DNA of 64,000 nt from Lytechinus pictus. Taxonomy: Eukaryota; Echinodermata; Echinoidea; Temnopleuroida; Toxopneustidae. Where the stretch lies: contig NC_087247.1 of the NCBI RefSeq assembly GCF_037042905.1, positions 42,011,920 to 42,075,919 of the forward strand, in the 5' to 3' direction. Both the position numbers and the translations under genes were made by a program. The notes beneath the pieces were generated by a model. The model was not told the DNA's origin. It searched no databases and saw only the letters and a program-made list of their open reading frames with translations. Every line of letters begins with the position of its first letter. The stretch's first letter is position 1. Of this stretch, positions 1 to 10,062 are shown piece after piece.

Positions 1-1215
1 TTTGGGTTTCGCGAAAATCACAGCACCTCGCATGCAATTTTATCTTTCATTAACAAAATCACTACTTCCACTGACAAAGGTTGTCACACTGTCGGTATTT
101 TCCTGGACTTCTCCAAGGCCTTCGACACCATTAACCACGAAATTCTTTTGTATAAACTATCTCATTACGGTATTAGGGGGAAGGCCTTGGAGTGGTTCAA
201 GAGCTACCTTACAGATAGGACTCAGTTTGTATCAATAAACAATCACAATTCATCCAACCTTCCAATTACATGCGGGGTACCACAGGGTAGCTTACTCGGC
301 CCTCTTCTTTTTATCACTTACATTAATGACATCCACAAAACTTCAAATTTACTTTCATTCATACTCTTTGCTGATGATTCCAACATTTTCTTTTCTCATG
401 ATAACATAAACCAACTTATTAGGATTGTTAACTCTGAACTCATGCATGTGACTGAATGGATCAAGGCAAATAAACTCTCACTTAACTTACAAAAGACCAA
501 TTACATGCTATTTAGTAATAACATAAATAGTTTGCCCGACAATCTCTTTTTTGATAACACTGTCCTTGAAAATGTTTCTGAAACAAAATTCTTGGGTGTA
601 CTTATTGATAATAAATTATCATGGAAACCACACATCGACAATATATGCAAAACAATTTCAAGAAATATTGGAATTATCAACAAGCTCAAATTTTTTCTTC
701 CATCTCGTACACTACTTACACTATATCACACATTAATATTACCATACATTAATTACGGTATTTTGGCATGGGGTTGTGCAATCCAAACACAATTACATAG
801 GATACTTTTGTTACAGAAAAAAGCACTTAGGATAATATTTCATACACATTTCAGATGTCACACAGATAAATTATTTTTTGAAAATAAAATCCTTAAAGTT
901 AATGATATATATTTGTTCCAACTCGGCCAATTTATGTACAAACTAAATATAGATGATCTCCCCGCAATTTTTTCAATTATGTTCTGCAAAAACTCCTCTG
1001 TACACGATTATCCTACAAGACAACGAAACTCCTATCACCTACCTCCAACCCGAACTTTACTTGCAAAAAATTCTTTTGTCTTTTCTGGTCCCGTATATTG
1101 GAATTCCTTGCCCAACGCCTTTAAGGAATCCCCAAGCATCACAGTTTTTAAACATAACCTTAAAAAGATGCTTATTAGCCAATACTTTACACAAACAAGT
1201 CAATCTACCATATAA
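1..1215 (+). CDS. Non-LTR retrotransposon (LINE) reverse transcriptase, C-terminal part, 5' end outside window
   Basis: The frame is open from base 1 to a TAA at 1213-1215 (404 codons), so the start lies off the left edge. It begins with FGFRENHSTSHAI, a typical start of the LINE reverse transcriptase core. Motif A follows as LDFSKAFDTINHEIL (about residues 34-48), then motif B as GVPQGSLLGPLLFITYIND (about 93-111), then the catalytic FADD in FILFADDSNIFF (about 119-130). The thumb and C-terminal part (HIDNICKTISRNIGIINKL, LILPYINYGILAWG) is of the CR1/L2/Jockey-like kind. The enzyme would copy the element's RNA at a nicked chromosomal target. All the core RT motifs that can be seen are intact and there is no frameshift, which suggests a fairly young insertion. 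The endonuclease domain, if present, is outside the window. The exact LINE clade is not settled from sequence alone. Confidence 0.93.
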   Translation, partial: FGFRENHSTSHAILSFINKITTSTDKGCHTVGIFLDFSKAFDTINHEILLYKLSHYGIRGKALEWFKSYLTDRTQFVSINNHNSSNLPITCGVPQGSLLGPLLFITYINDIHKTSNLLSFILFADDSNIFFSHDNINQLIRIVNSELMHVTEWIKANKLSLNLQKTNYMLFSNNINSLPDNLFFDNTVLENVSETKFLGVLIDNKLSWKPHIDNICKTISRNIGIINKLKFFLPSRTLLTLYHTLILPYINYGILAWGCAIQTQLHRILLLQKKALRIIFHTHFRCHTDKLFFENKILKVNDIYLFQLGQFMYKLNIDDLPAIFSIMFCKNSSVHDYPTRQRNSYHLPPTRTLLAKNSFVFSGPVYWNSLPNAFKESPSITVFKHNLKKMLISQYFTQTSQSTI

Positions 1216-1790
1216 CCAAAACTATATACAACAAAAACTTTTTTTTTTAAACCTCCCAGGATACAACTTGCCTGCCGACCTTTTCCCGCACCTGCCATGC
1301 TCCTCTTTGCACCTCCAATTGTACCTGCACCCCCCCCCCCCTCTCTCCCTACATCTGCTTCTCAGTTCCTCCCTCATTATCACAATTATTGTAACCATAC
1401 TGTTATTATTTTTTTATTATTATTATTACTATTATCACTTATTCTAATTTGTGTTACTCTTTCGTTGTTACCTTTGATATTTTGTATAGCCTCCTTTTCC
1501 CTCCTTTTAAACTGTCTCCCGTCTCTCCTTTATATTATAATTTTGTAATATACGTACTGAAACTAAGTTACGGGGGCTTGCCTCTCATACAAGCTTTGCT
1601 TTTCTTGGCAAGCCCCTCCGTTCTGTTTTATATAGTCATTATAGTCAAAGTTACTTTAGTTCGCATTAGTTCTCATTGTTTATACCTTACTCCGATTGAT
1701 GTTGTACTTCAAATTTGACTATGTATTGTTTGATTTTGTTGTGCTTTGTGAACGGAAAATGAATAAATCTAAATCTAAATCTACATCTCT
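1216..1790 (+). mobile_element. 3' UTR and tail of the same LINE
   Basis: After the RT stop there is a pyrimidine-rich 3' UTR with C and T runs. At 1570-1621 a stem-loop is visible: ACGGGGGCTTGCC pairs with GGCAAGCCCCTCCGT across a loop of about 24 nt. The copy ends in a short AAATCT hexamer array at about 1764-1790 instead of poly(A). LINE clades with 3' hairpins and microsatellite-like tails are known, and the RT recognises such ends during target-primed reverse transcription. That function here is inferred. Confidence 0.75.
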
Positions 1791-2765
1791 AAATTATTCT
1801 GTTCAAAAGTTACAGCATTTTGATTAAGGGGGACTTACTTTTTTGTTGTGTATATATAAATATTTACTATTCTGGAAGCTTCTAATAGTATTGTCTACAA
1901 AAAGAACATTCTGCCAATTTCTAGAGCAGTCTAATTTTAGAAGATTCTTGAATGACATCAGTGAAATAAACAATGTAAACAACATAGCTAATCCTATTGT
2001 CCATTTCCACTACCACGAGGAGTCTCTATTGTGTAGCAGAGCTCTATTGTGTATATTTGCACATTCCAGAAATAACAAAAATTACTCTCATTAAATAGGT
2101 GTAGGCATGCCTAACAAAGCTTTACTGAGACATTCTGAAATATTCTTAATCATTATAATGATGCTAGAATATCCTTAAAAAGGAAATAACTAAATAAATG
2201 AATGTAATTGCTCTTAAAATTCTACTTATATATAACAATTGTATGATTCAATTCAATTCAATTCAAGGTGTTTTATTCAGATATTGCAGCCTAGAAGGCT
2301 GAATTGCATATGAATTTACAATTAAAAACATACAAATTGTTGCATATAATACAAAAGATCAATTTGAAGATAAACCAAGAATTACATGTTTGAAGCAAAG
2401 AAAAGTAGATTACAAGTAATATAAATGATTTTAAATAATAAATAATCAATTTGAGTTAGGCCTATGTTGCAAGTGAAGAAAATATAAATCTGAATTGTAT
2501 TATAAATTAAACTAACAATACTCATTTAAGGCAAGAATTGTGTTTAAACTATTGCAATTTTATAAGACAATAAGGAACACATGTTTTAGTTACAAAATAT
2601 TAATGGTCATGATCATGATAATTTAGAATTTAATCATATTACAAGTGAAGATAATGTGAATTTAAATTTGAACTGTACAGACAAGTTAGATTTATTATCT
2701 TTAAATGTAGTAATAAATTTGACCATAAACCAATCAAAACATCCTTCGAATAAACTGGCGTGATT
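1791..2765. other. No gene; AT-rich, includes a minus-strand retroelement 3' end
   Basis: There is no credible coding frame. From about 2248 an ATTCA pentamer array (to 2266) is followed by GGTGTTTTATTCAGATATTG. Read on the minus strand this is a 3' end with an AATAAA signal and a GAATT-type tail, as left by a truncated LINE or SINE inserted in reverse. The body of that copy probably runs to about 2750, but its boundary is not visible. Confidence 0.45.
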
Positions 2766-4733
2766 CAGTGGCGTAGCTAGGATTTTTTCCTGGGGGGGGG
2801 GGGCACTGGGGGTCCTTGCTCTTTCAGAGAGTCAACATTTTTTTTTCTGTGTGTGTGTATGTGTCACGAGGGCGGATCCGACTTTCGTCAATACGGGGTG
2901 GGGCCAGAAATTATCTTCAATTATATTTTCCCGAATCGGTCACTTCTTTATTCTTATAAAACAACATAAATATGAAATAATGTCATAAGCCCTATATAAA
3001 AAGTGCGAGCGCGAAGCGTGACCGAATTTTTTTTTAACTTTCATGTATTTTGTCCTGAAAATTTTATATTCTGGGCAATGTAATTTGTGATCTTGAACAA
3101 GATGCGTATGTAACTAGATATTACTGCGAATGCCAAGCACGAGCAGAAATTTTTGATAACTGTTCTAGCATGATCGAAAAGGGACCTGTTAAGGACTGTT
3201 TACAGTTACCCACGAAGACGGTACATATTTCAATAATAGAAGCGCGAAGCGCGAGCCAAATTTTTTTTGGTCATTTTGGTCATTCTAAGCACTTTTTTAA
3301 ATCATAAACAGGATAGTTATGTAACCAAACAATTGATGCGAGTGCGAAGCGCGAGAGGAAGAAAATTGAGATTTTAGACCTAAAAGTGGGACACTCTATT
3401 CATTTTGTAAATCATGAATAGGATATGGTTAATTGGGTATCATTAATAATGCGATCGTGAAGCGTGAGCAGACAATTATTGATATTCTGATCTGAAACTG
3501 GCTAATTTAAGCACATTTTAACTAAAGAACATGCAGGCTATCGCGCATGTTTTAGATTTAGACCTAGAATCTGGGCATTCTGAATACATTTGTTCAATCA
3601 CGAGATAAAAATATTGCAAGCACGAGCTAAAAACATTTGATATACCGATCTGAAAAGGGTCAATTTAAACACTATTTCAAGAACTGTGTAGGAAAATTGT
3701 GAAGTGGATGTGGATCACACTTAATGAATGATGCGAGCGCGAAGAGCGAGCTGATATTTTTTTTAATCATTTTAACAAAGGACCGGTACATTTTAAGGAC
3801 ATTTTGTCATCATATGAAAATGATGAATATCTTCCTATTATTCCTAACCTTTTCGATATTCCATCATACTGAAAAGACCCAATATAGTTATTAGGAATTC
3901 ATGAAAGTATTATTTCTTATTTGTTAATCTAATATGCGTAAAGACAGCGTGGAAGTTGTTGTTTTAAGGCTTGAAAACTGGAAATTTTAAGCACTTTGTA
4001 ATTATGAATACGTATTACATTAGTTTATACATTTTTAAACAATTAATGCGAGCGCAAATCGCGAGCTGAATTTTTAAAATAAAATGTAATGAAAAGGGGA
4101 GCTTGTTTGGTTATATATAGAATTGATAAAGAGTACTCGCCAATCAAAATGCGAGCGCGCAGCGCTAACTTATATAAGCCTACGTTTGACAATCACATCT
4201 GAAAATTGATATTTTGAGAACTTTATGGAATACACGAAGACAATAGGAACAATAGAGACAATGCGACCACGCAGCGTGATGTTGATGTTGATATGTAGAC
4301 CATAAAACGGACATTTTACAGAGCATTTAAATTTGTAAATGAAAAAAACTAATGCAAGCTCGATGTCCGCGCTGAAAAATGTTTTGTATATTGACTTTAA
4401 AACTTGATATTTTAAGCTCCATGTCAGCCTATTGAGCAAGATATGAATCTCATCGAACAGGCAATTCTGGCGCGAAGCGCAAACGAAAATTTTATATAGT
4501 TGCATGAAAGATTTGTTTTTTTTTTGCAAGTTTTCCCCTCACATTATTTCATTCATTCGTCTTCCTCCTATTTTCCTCTTCTTTATCCCTTCTGTCTTTC
4601 TCCTTTTTTCTTTTCTTCTTTCTCCTTTTTTTTTCTTTGCTCCGCCAATTTTTTTCAGGGGGCACCTGGGGGGCACACCAAATCTCAGGGGGACACGTGC
4701 CCCCCAGGCCTCCCCGTAGCTCGCCACGGGCGT
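2766..4733. mobile_element. ~2-kb GGGGGCAC-bordered element built of degenerate GCGAGCGCGAAGCGCGAGC repeats
   Basis: The left border CAGTGGCGTAGCTAGG runs into a G12 tract with GGGCACTGGGGG. The right border is the imperfect inverse (GGGGGGCAC... GTAGCTCGCCAC). Between them the word ATGCGAGCGCGAAGCGCGAGC, or a decayed form, recurs about twelve times, near 3004, 3129, 3241, 3337, 3450, 3615, 3733, 4045, 4149, 4261, 4350 and 4470. Spacing is roughly 100-300 bp, with similar 'ACATTTTAAGCAC' filler between words. No transposase is present, so it is non-autonomous. Shorter relatives lie at 10791-11038 and 13464-14311. Confidence 0.7.
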
Positions 4734-5445
4734 GATTGTGGGGGAGGAGGTGGGGCACATCTTAAAATCTTTTTGGAATTTGGGAATAATATGTACAAAA
4801 AACATAGGCATACCCTATACTTTAAGTGTACGATGAGTTACTGATGACATTGACCATATCAATGCCGTCAATGAAACTCAGAGGCATGTAAGGACAGCAA
4901 TATTCCCCACACACTTTACAGTTTTATCCGTTTATCATGCTTACAGGAGACTTCAAATGGCATTTATTCCATAACAATCTAATAAATATTCCATATGTGA
5001 ATTTTGCTCAAAATTTTGAATGCCGCATTATCTTTCAACTTAATCTTAAATATTATTTGAAATCTTTCCATTCTGCAATATTTTCATTTTAATTTGCATC
5101 ACTGTACTATTCCTACGTTAAATTTTAAATTTATTTATTTATTTATTTATTGTTTTTTATTTTTTATATATATATATATTTTTTTTTTTTGGCATGTGAT
5201 GGCCTATAATGATTTAAAAAAGCACCCTTTATCTCGATAATTATGATCCTATTTTTGTATCATTCTGATCTCACTTATAATCACTGAGCATTATGAGTTT
5301 TCATTGTACAAAATCAGGACTGTTTAATCCCTATTTGCGTTTTATATATTTCTTCTCTTCTTATATTCCCTTTACCCCTAAAGTTAACATTATTGATAAT
5401 TTACCGTTATTACCGTCTGTAATATATGCATATCATTTTAAATGA
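4734..5445. other. No gene seen; AT-rich intergenic DNA
   Basis: Only low-complexity sequence is visible, including TTTA repeats near 5130 and a short TA run with poly(T) near 5165-5190. Parts of 4840-5100 resemble 16190-16310 and 17215-17330 (for example 'caaaatgttgaatg..gcatcatct'), so this stretch is probably an old repeat copy. Confidence 0.5.
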
Positions 5446-5666
5446 CACTCTAAAAAAAGTTCACCCAATATTTGGTAAAATGGGAACATGCATGTTTGTT
5501 GGGTAAAAAGATACCAAATATTTTGTAAATTTTACGGAATGTTGCGTTGAAATTTACCCTTCAAACATGCATTTTGCCCAATATTAGGGAAAAAATTACC
5601 CAGCAAACATGCATGTTCCATTTTTATGAAATATTGAGTAAATTGTTACCTTCTGTTTTTAGAGTG
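5446..5666. mobile_element. MITE with CACTCTAAAAA termini
   Basis: The left end CACTCTAAAAAAAGTT and the right end TTTTTAGAGTG are inverted. Inside, AACATGCATGTTTGTTGGGTAA on the left is mirrored by TTACCCAGCAAACATGCATG on the right. The length is about 221 bp and there is no coding content. No clear target duplication was seen, so the superfamily is undetermined. Confidence 0.75.
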
Positions 5667-5681
5667 GACTGAAGCAAAACA

Positions 5682-5765
5682 AATTTTCAAGACTCGCTCT
5701 CTATGCTCACTCGCTGCATTTCTCTAAATGCAGCGAGTGAGCATAGTGAGCAAGCCTTGAAAATT
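5682..5765. repeat. 84-bp hairpin-forming inverted repeat
   Basis: ATTTTCAAG...CTATGCTCACTCGCTGCATTT is followed after a five-base loop by AAATGCAGCGAGTGAGCATAG...CTTGAAAAT. The central stem of about 20 bp is perfect and the outer part is imperfect. It sits between two MITEs. It could be a minimal MITE or a structured-RNA locus; nothing in the sequence decides between them. Confidence 0.7.
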
Positions 5766-5769
5766 ATAA

Positions 5770-6523
5770 GGGGCCGTTTCATAAAGCTAATCGTAATTTA
5801 AGAGCCACTCTAAGAACGACTGGTGATCCTTTCTTGTGGTAAATAATATAGACCATTAAAATGTTCATTGATGATTATTTAGAAAGGTTCACCAGTAGAT
5901 CTTAAAGTTGCTCTTTAAGGAAACCAAAACTTAATAGAATCAATCTTATTGGAAAGAGTAAAATGAGAGGAACAATTTAAAACAAGTTTCCTCAAAATCG
6001 GTTTTGAAATAAGCAAGTTATGGACGTTTGAAAAGTCTTGTACTTTCTTTGGGGATCCTCGAATTGCAAACGTGCTATAAAATGGCTGATTTTGTGGACA
6101 ACTCTTCGTTTGTTTTGTACAAAAATTTCAGATTTTCCCATTTATTTTACATATTTCACATTATCTCCTCCTGACCTTGACATATGTGGTGTGAATTATA
6201 TTTTCCCATGACATATGTTGTGCTCAGAAGGAGGCAAGTTGCAATTTGAAAGATAATGGGGAAAATCTGAAAATTTGTGTACAAAACAAATGGAGAGTTG
6301 TCCACAAAGTCAGCCATTTTGAAGCACGTTTGCCAATTTGAGGATCCCTATGCCTATAGAAAGTACAACAAGAGTTTTCAAACTTCCATAACTCGCTTAT
6401 TTCATAACCGATTTTTGATCAAACAAGTTTTAGATTGCTCCTCTCATTTTATTCTTTCTGATAAGATAGATTTTTTTCCTTGTAGTTTGGTTTCTTTTAA
6501 TTTGCGAACCGCTTTATGAAACA
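5770..6523. mobile_element. ~750-bp foldback element with GTTTCATAAAGC/GCTTTATGAAAC ends
   Basis: The termini GTTTCATAAAGC (5775) and GCTTTATGAAAC (6511-6522) are inverted. Long internal arms pair: about 5943-6135 (AAAATGAGAGGAACAATTT..., TTGTGGACAACTC, TTTTGTACAAAAATTTCAGA) and about 6258-6470. No transposase is encoded; the open frame at 6277-6519 is just the right arm. Further GTTTCATAAA words at 6537 and 6630 mark the ends of related elements. Confidence 0.75.
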
Positions 6524-7225
6524 ACCACCAGGGGCCCGTTTCATAAAACTTTTGACTTGCAACTGTAACATCTCCCATATCTATGGCAAATCTTGTTATT
6601 GGAATGGCAACTTGTCATAGTTGCAAATATCCGTTTCATAAAAGCTATGACAAATTGTTATCGTAAATAAAAATAAATAAATTAAAAATAGTTCGTGAAC
6701 GAGCCTGATTTGCAGCTAACAGTCGGTTTTTTTCTTCACACACGTAACGTCGTCTGCGATAAAATTTTGATGGTGACAGAATTGAAGTAAAATTTGAATC
6801 GGAGATGTAAGTAATTTCTAATTATTGTATTTATTCAATTATTACATCATTTGATAAAGTAATAAATAAATCACTTCCGAAAGAATGACATTGATAATAC
6901 ATATCATATTTCCATCGTTTTCTACGAGGTAAACATGCATTTTGCCCGGGGATATCGTGGAGGCATCATCGAGATGCCGAGTGGTCGCTAGCCCGGAGCT
7001 TCGGCGTAGTACACGGCAGTAGTGTTGATGTGTGTGGGGTGGAGCTCGAATGAGCGGCGTTGCGACTTGAGTTGCATCTGTCTTTCTTTCTGACTTTAGT
7101 CTTTAATTACCTAATTCAGTGCGATATGTGAACAGCTGTGTGAGAGTGAGCCTTTATTTTTTTGTGGCTTGGGTTGTTGTGGGCGACAAAAATACAGTCA
7201 AGTCTCGAGGAGCATTGATGGGTGT
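6524..7225. other. No gene seen; contains GTTTCATAAAA repeat ends
   Basis: At 6534-6545 GGGCCCGTTTCATAAAAC opens another repeat, with a second GTTTCATAAAAG at about 6630. The reverse signature GTTTTATGAAACGGGCCCC occurs at about 13078. The stretch at 6930-7060 is GC-richer and promoter-like in composition only. I could not support a transcription start. Confidence 0.4.
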
Positions 7226-7227
7226 GT

Positions 7228-7966
7228 AGACCAAAAGCTTCAGTCTCTGTATTTTGGTTGTTCCGCTGAACTACCGTAAGGGTACTAGTATTCAACCCGT
7301 TTGGAGAGTTTCTTCAAATATATAGAAATATAGAATTTACCTGAATTTCATACCCGTCTTATTTCCAAGAGCAAATGCTGGTTATTCTTTTTCCGTTATT
7401 TTTTTCTTCAACCAGTTGACTGTGTGCGCGGGCGATCGAATTATACGGCGACGGATTTTGGTACTAGTATTCAACCCGTCGGCACTAGTATTCAACCTAG
7501 CGATGAAAGATGGCCCTGTCTCTCAATCTGCCCTTGTCCCATCCGACTATGGACTAGACCATTTGAGATGAGACCAAACAGGGAATTAATCAAAGCCAGA
7601 GACTTGCATAGATCTAGATCTAATTTAGCAATCTAAACCCTTTTGAGATTTGCTATCAATCATCACTAGGTTGAATACTAGTACCATTCAGTGCAAAAGG
7701 CCATCGCCGCATAATTCGATCCTCCGCGCATACAGTCGACAGATTGACAAAGAAAATATCGACAACAGAATACCCTGGAAATAACAAAGGTATGAAATTA
7801 AGATAAATTCCATATTTCTAAATATTTTGGGGAATATGTCAAAATCTTTGAATTATGCCGGGTTGGATACTAGTACCCATACGGTACGTTGGCTCCACTA
7901 GACCAAAAGCTTCAGTCTCTGTATTTTGGTTGTTCCGCTGAACTACGTTGGCTCCACTCACCATAC
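7228..7966. repeat. Tandem ~67-bp host repeat, first copy split by a MITE
   Basis: The unit AGACCAAAAGCTTCAGTCTC...GTTCCGCTGAACTACGTTGGCTCCACT is present intact at about 7900-7966. In the preceding copy it is split between 7228-7273 and 7885-7899. The same unit occurs inverted at about 25914-25975 and 26443-26505, so it belongs to a larger dispersed family. The sequence just right of it (about 7976-8040) is the inverse of 24815-24890. Confidence 0.8.
7274..7884. mobile_element. 611-bp TA-inserting MITE with CCGTAWGGGTACTAG ends
   Basis: The left end CCGTAAGGGTACTAGTATTC and the right end (inverse CCGTATGGGTACTAGTATCC) form 26-bp terminal repeats. Subterminal arms also pair (about 7320-7460 with 7680-7810). 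The same CTAGTATTCAACC word recurs inside at about 7464, 7488 and, inverted, at 7670. The TA at 7272-7273 is repeated at 7885-7886. Removing the element plus one TA restores GAACTACGTTGGCTCCACT, which is exactly the sequence of the neighbouring copy. TA duplication suggests Tc1/mariner-type mobilisation. There is no internal transposase. Confidence 0.88.
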
Positions 7967-8099
7967 ATAATGTAAATGGGGATTACAGTAAAATGTCAGA
8001 AATTGTTGAATAAATCCCCAGAAACGACGGTTATTCCTGTCTATGATGGGTGTTGATTGGTGTTCACGCTCATGTTTGGCTTTGGCATAGGCCTATTTT

Positions 8100-8210
8100 T
8101 TTTTTTTTTTTTTTTTTTGGGGGGGGGGGGGGGGGTGACTGTCACAAATAGTGTTCTCTGTAACTGTGAGGGATTGTTTTTCTTATAGTTTTCAGGGGGG
8201 GGGGGGTGGC
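8100..8210. repeat. Homopolymer T/G tracts
   Basis: A T run of about 20 is followed directly by a G17 run at about 8098-8136, and a second G11 run lies near 8197. Such tracts border many GGGGGCAC-type repeats in this window, and they are sites where assembly length errors are likely. Confidence 0.8.
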
Positions 8211-8411
8211 TTGCGAGTATAAACAGTTTGGTGGCCAGACAGTAATAAAAAAAAGGCAAAATTATTTTTTTTGAAAGCTGTGAGTCAGTTAGCAAAAATT
8301 TGGGCCTTTTTTAGAGGATATAAGTACTTCTAGATCTAGACTCTATAAAAAATCTGATTTTGTGATAGATTTCGAGTAACCCAGGCAACTGCGGCCCGCT
8401 GTACAGGCTGC

Positions 8412-8454
8412 AGCCCAGGAGCTGTCCGTGTATTACACGGACAGCTCCTGGGCT
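8412..8454. repeat. Perfect 43-bp palindrome
   Basis: AGCCCAGGAGCTGTCCGTGTA at 8412-8432 is mirrored exactly at 8434-8454 around a single T. It could extrude as a cruciform or form a 21-bp RNA stem with almost no loop. There is no coding context, and the flanks (GGCTGC / TAGTTGGCAG) do not extend it. Confidence 0.9.
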
Positions 8455-8809
8455 AGTTGGCAGACAAATGGGGTAGAATTGTGGTCACCATATCACCCCA
8501 AATTAAAGGGGGAAAATTATGCACTTGCCTATATATTACATGGATGAAGATCTATCGAGACACAATACTATCGTAGATGCATAAAGTGTAAGCTCAAAAA
8601 AGGCGAAAGTTATGTCGCTTTCGTTCTCCTGCTTTCAAAATTGAAAACAAAATGGCAGATCGATACCGGGGCTACTTTTGCTTTTTTGAGCTTACAGTTT
8701 ATGCATCGACGTTAGCAATGTGTCTCTCAATAGACCATTTTTTTTTTAAATTTAGACAATACAACACTTCTATGTGTGAATCATATCTAAATGCATAACT
8801 ATTAGTGTT

Positions 8810-9229
8810 GTATCCTAGGCTGGGTCAGCCGAGACAGAGACCGCTAAAAAAATTTGCCTGTTTTTTGTTGAATTCAATTGACCATTGACCCCCCCTCAAG
8901 AAAAATAAATAAATGAATAAATGAATGTAAAAAATTGAAAAATAAATAAATAGAATAAATTTTAAAAACAGGCAAAATATATATATATTACCGGTACATA
9001 TAATCTATAGAGGGGGGGGGGGGGTGGGGTGGAATCTAGATCTATAATAATAGTGTGTGCATTAGAAATTCACATTGCGTTGATGATGGACACAATTTAT
9101 GTGCTGGAAATGACTGCATTTGTCAGGCCTCGGAGCCGAGACATCAAGACAGAGGCCGAGACATCAGGCTTCGAGGCCGAGGACGCAAATTCTGGTCCCG
9201 AGGCCGTCCTCGGTACACAACACTGATAG
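8810..9229. mobile_element. ~420-bp MITE with CTATYAGTGTTGT ends
   Basis: The left end CTATTAGTGTTGTATCC and the right end ACACAACACTGATAG are inverted. The right half carries GAGGCCGAGG/GAGCCGAGAC words that mirror GTCAGCCGAGACAGAGACC on the left. Open frames at 9029-9345 run through this repeat and look like shadows. A G13 tract (9013-9026) and a short TA run (8979-8988) are internal. Confidence 0.65.
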
Positions 9230-9611
9230 CTATAGAATCAGCATGCTCTCTATACCCTACAAGATTGATAACAAAGACATATGTGTTTCAACAAGAAATA
9301 ATTGGTCAAGGTATATCTGAATGGGGTATTGTACAGTACTATTGATCAACCAATGATACGAGTTGTATTCTGAGATTTAAATCCATGTTTCTCTTTGACC
9401 AATGTTGTCAAATAAAAACCTTGCTTTGAGCATAACATCCTCAAGGTGGTCTGAAATTCTATTAGAAGAAGGTACATGTACTCTTCTGTGGAAGTTCATT
9501 TTATGCTTTGACTGCTATATCTACAAGTTTTATTATCAATATACTAGTGTTCTGAAGTTGATGTGTTAATAATCAAATGTTTCAATGTTTATTCTACTTA
9601 AAACATAATAG

Positions 9612-9975
9612 ATGGCAGCAGGAGCAAATGTTGGTCGTGATGAGGCGTATACCACCATCAACAATGCTGCAATTGCAGTCACCACCACCACTGCTGCCAC
9701 CACCATCAGTGCTACTAATGCCACCACCACCAAGTCTACTTCTGCCACTGCCATCACCATTGCCACCGCCACTACCAAGACCACTCCTGACACAAAGCCC
9801 CCCAGTCCTCAACTGACCAGATATTGCAGCTGGAGAAGGATAGACCAGGAACTTCAAAGCCAGGGCTTGCCGGTCTCCTACAATAAGAAAAATGCCAAGG
9901 GCCCATCTAATGAACTTGTTGCAGAATATTTGGCCACAGTTGTAGAAAAGCAGAGACTAACATGCAGCCACAGGT
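9612..9975 (+). CDS. Doubtful first exon of an unrecognised spliced locus
   Basis: I do not recognise this protein. The ATG at 9612 directly follows an acceptor-like ATAATAG. The frame starts MAAGANVGRDEAYTT, passes through a Thr/Ala-rich simple-repeat stretch (about residues 18-62), and then gives ordinary-looking sequence: RYCSWRRIDQELQSQGL, then KGPSNELVAEYLATVVEKQR. It ends at a donor CCACAG|GTAAAA in phase 2. Joining it to the next candidate exon (11392) gives an immediate TGA. The model is therefore a truncated protein, a pseudogene, or a wrong exon pairing. The other long frames here are trinucleotide-repeat shadows. Confidence 0.3.
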
Positions 9976-10062
9976 AAAAATCAATGTCAGATATGATGGA
10001 TAGTCTTTGAAATATGGGTTGCAGAATGAATATCAGTAAAACCCATCATGATGTGCAATCTG

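Noticed and set aside
9566-9857. Several overlapping Pro-, Val- and Gly-rich frames on both strands
   Set aside because: They are other frames of the ACC/GCC trinucleotide stretch; only the 9612 frame continues into ordinary-looking protein.
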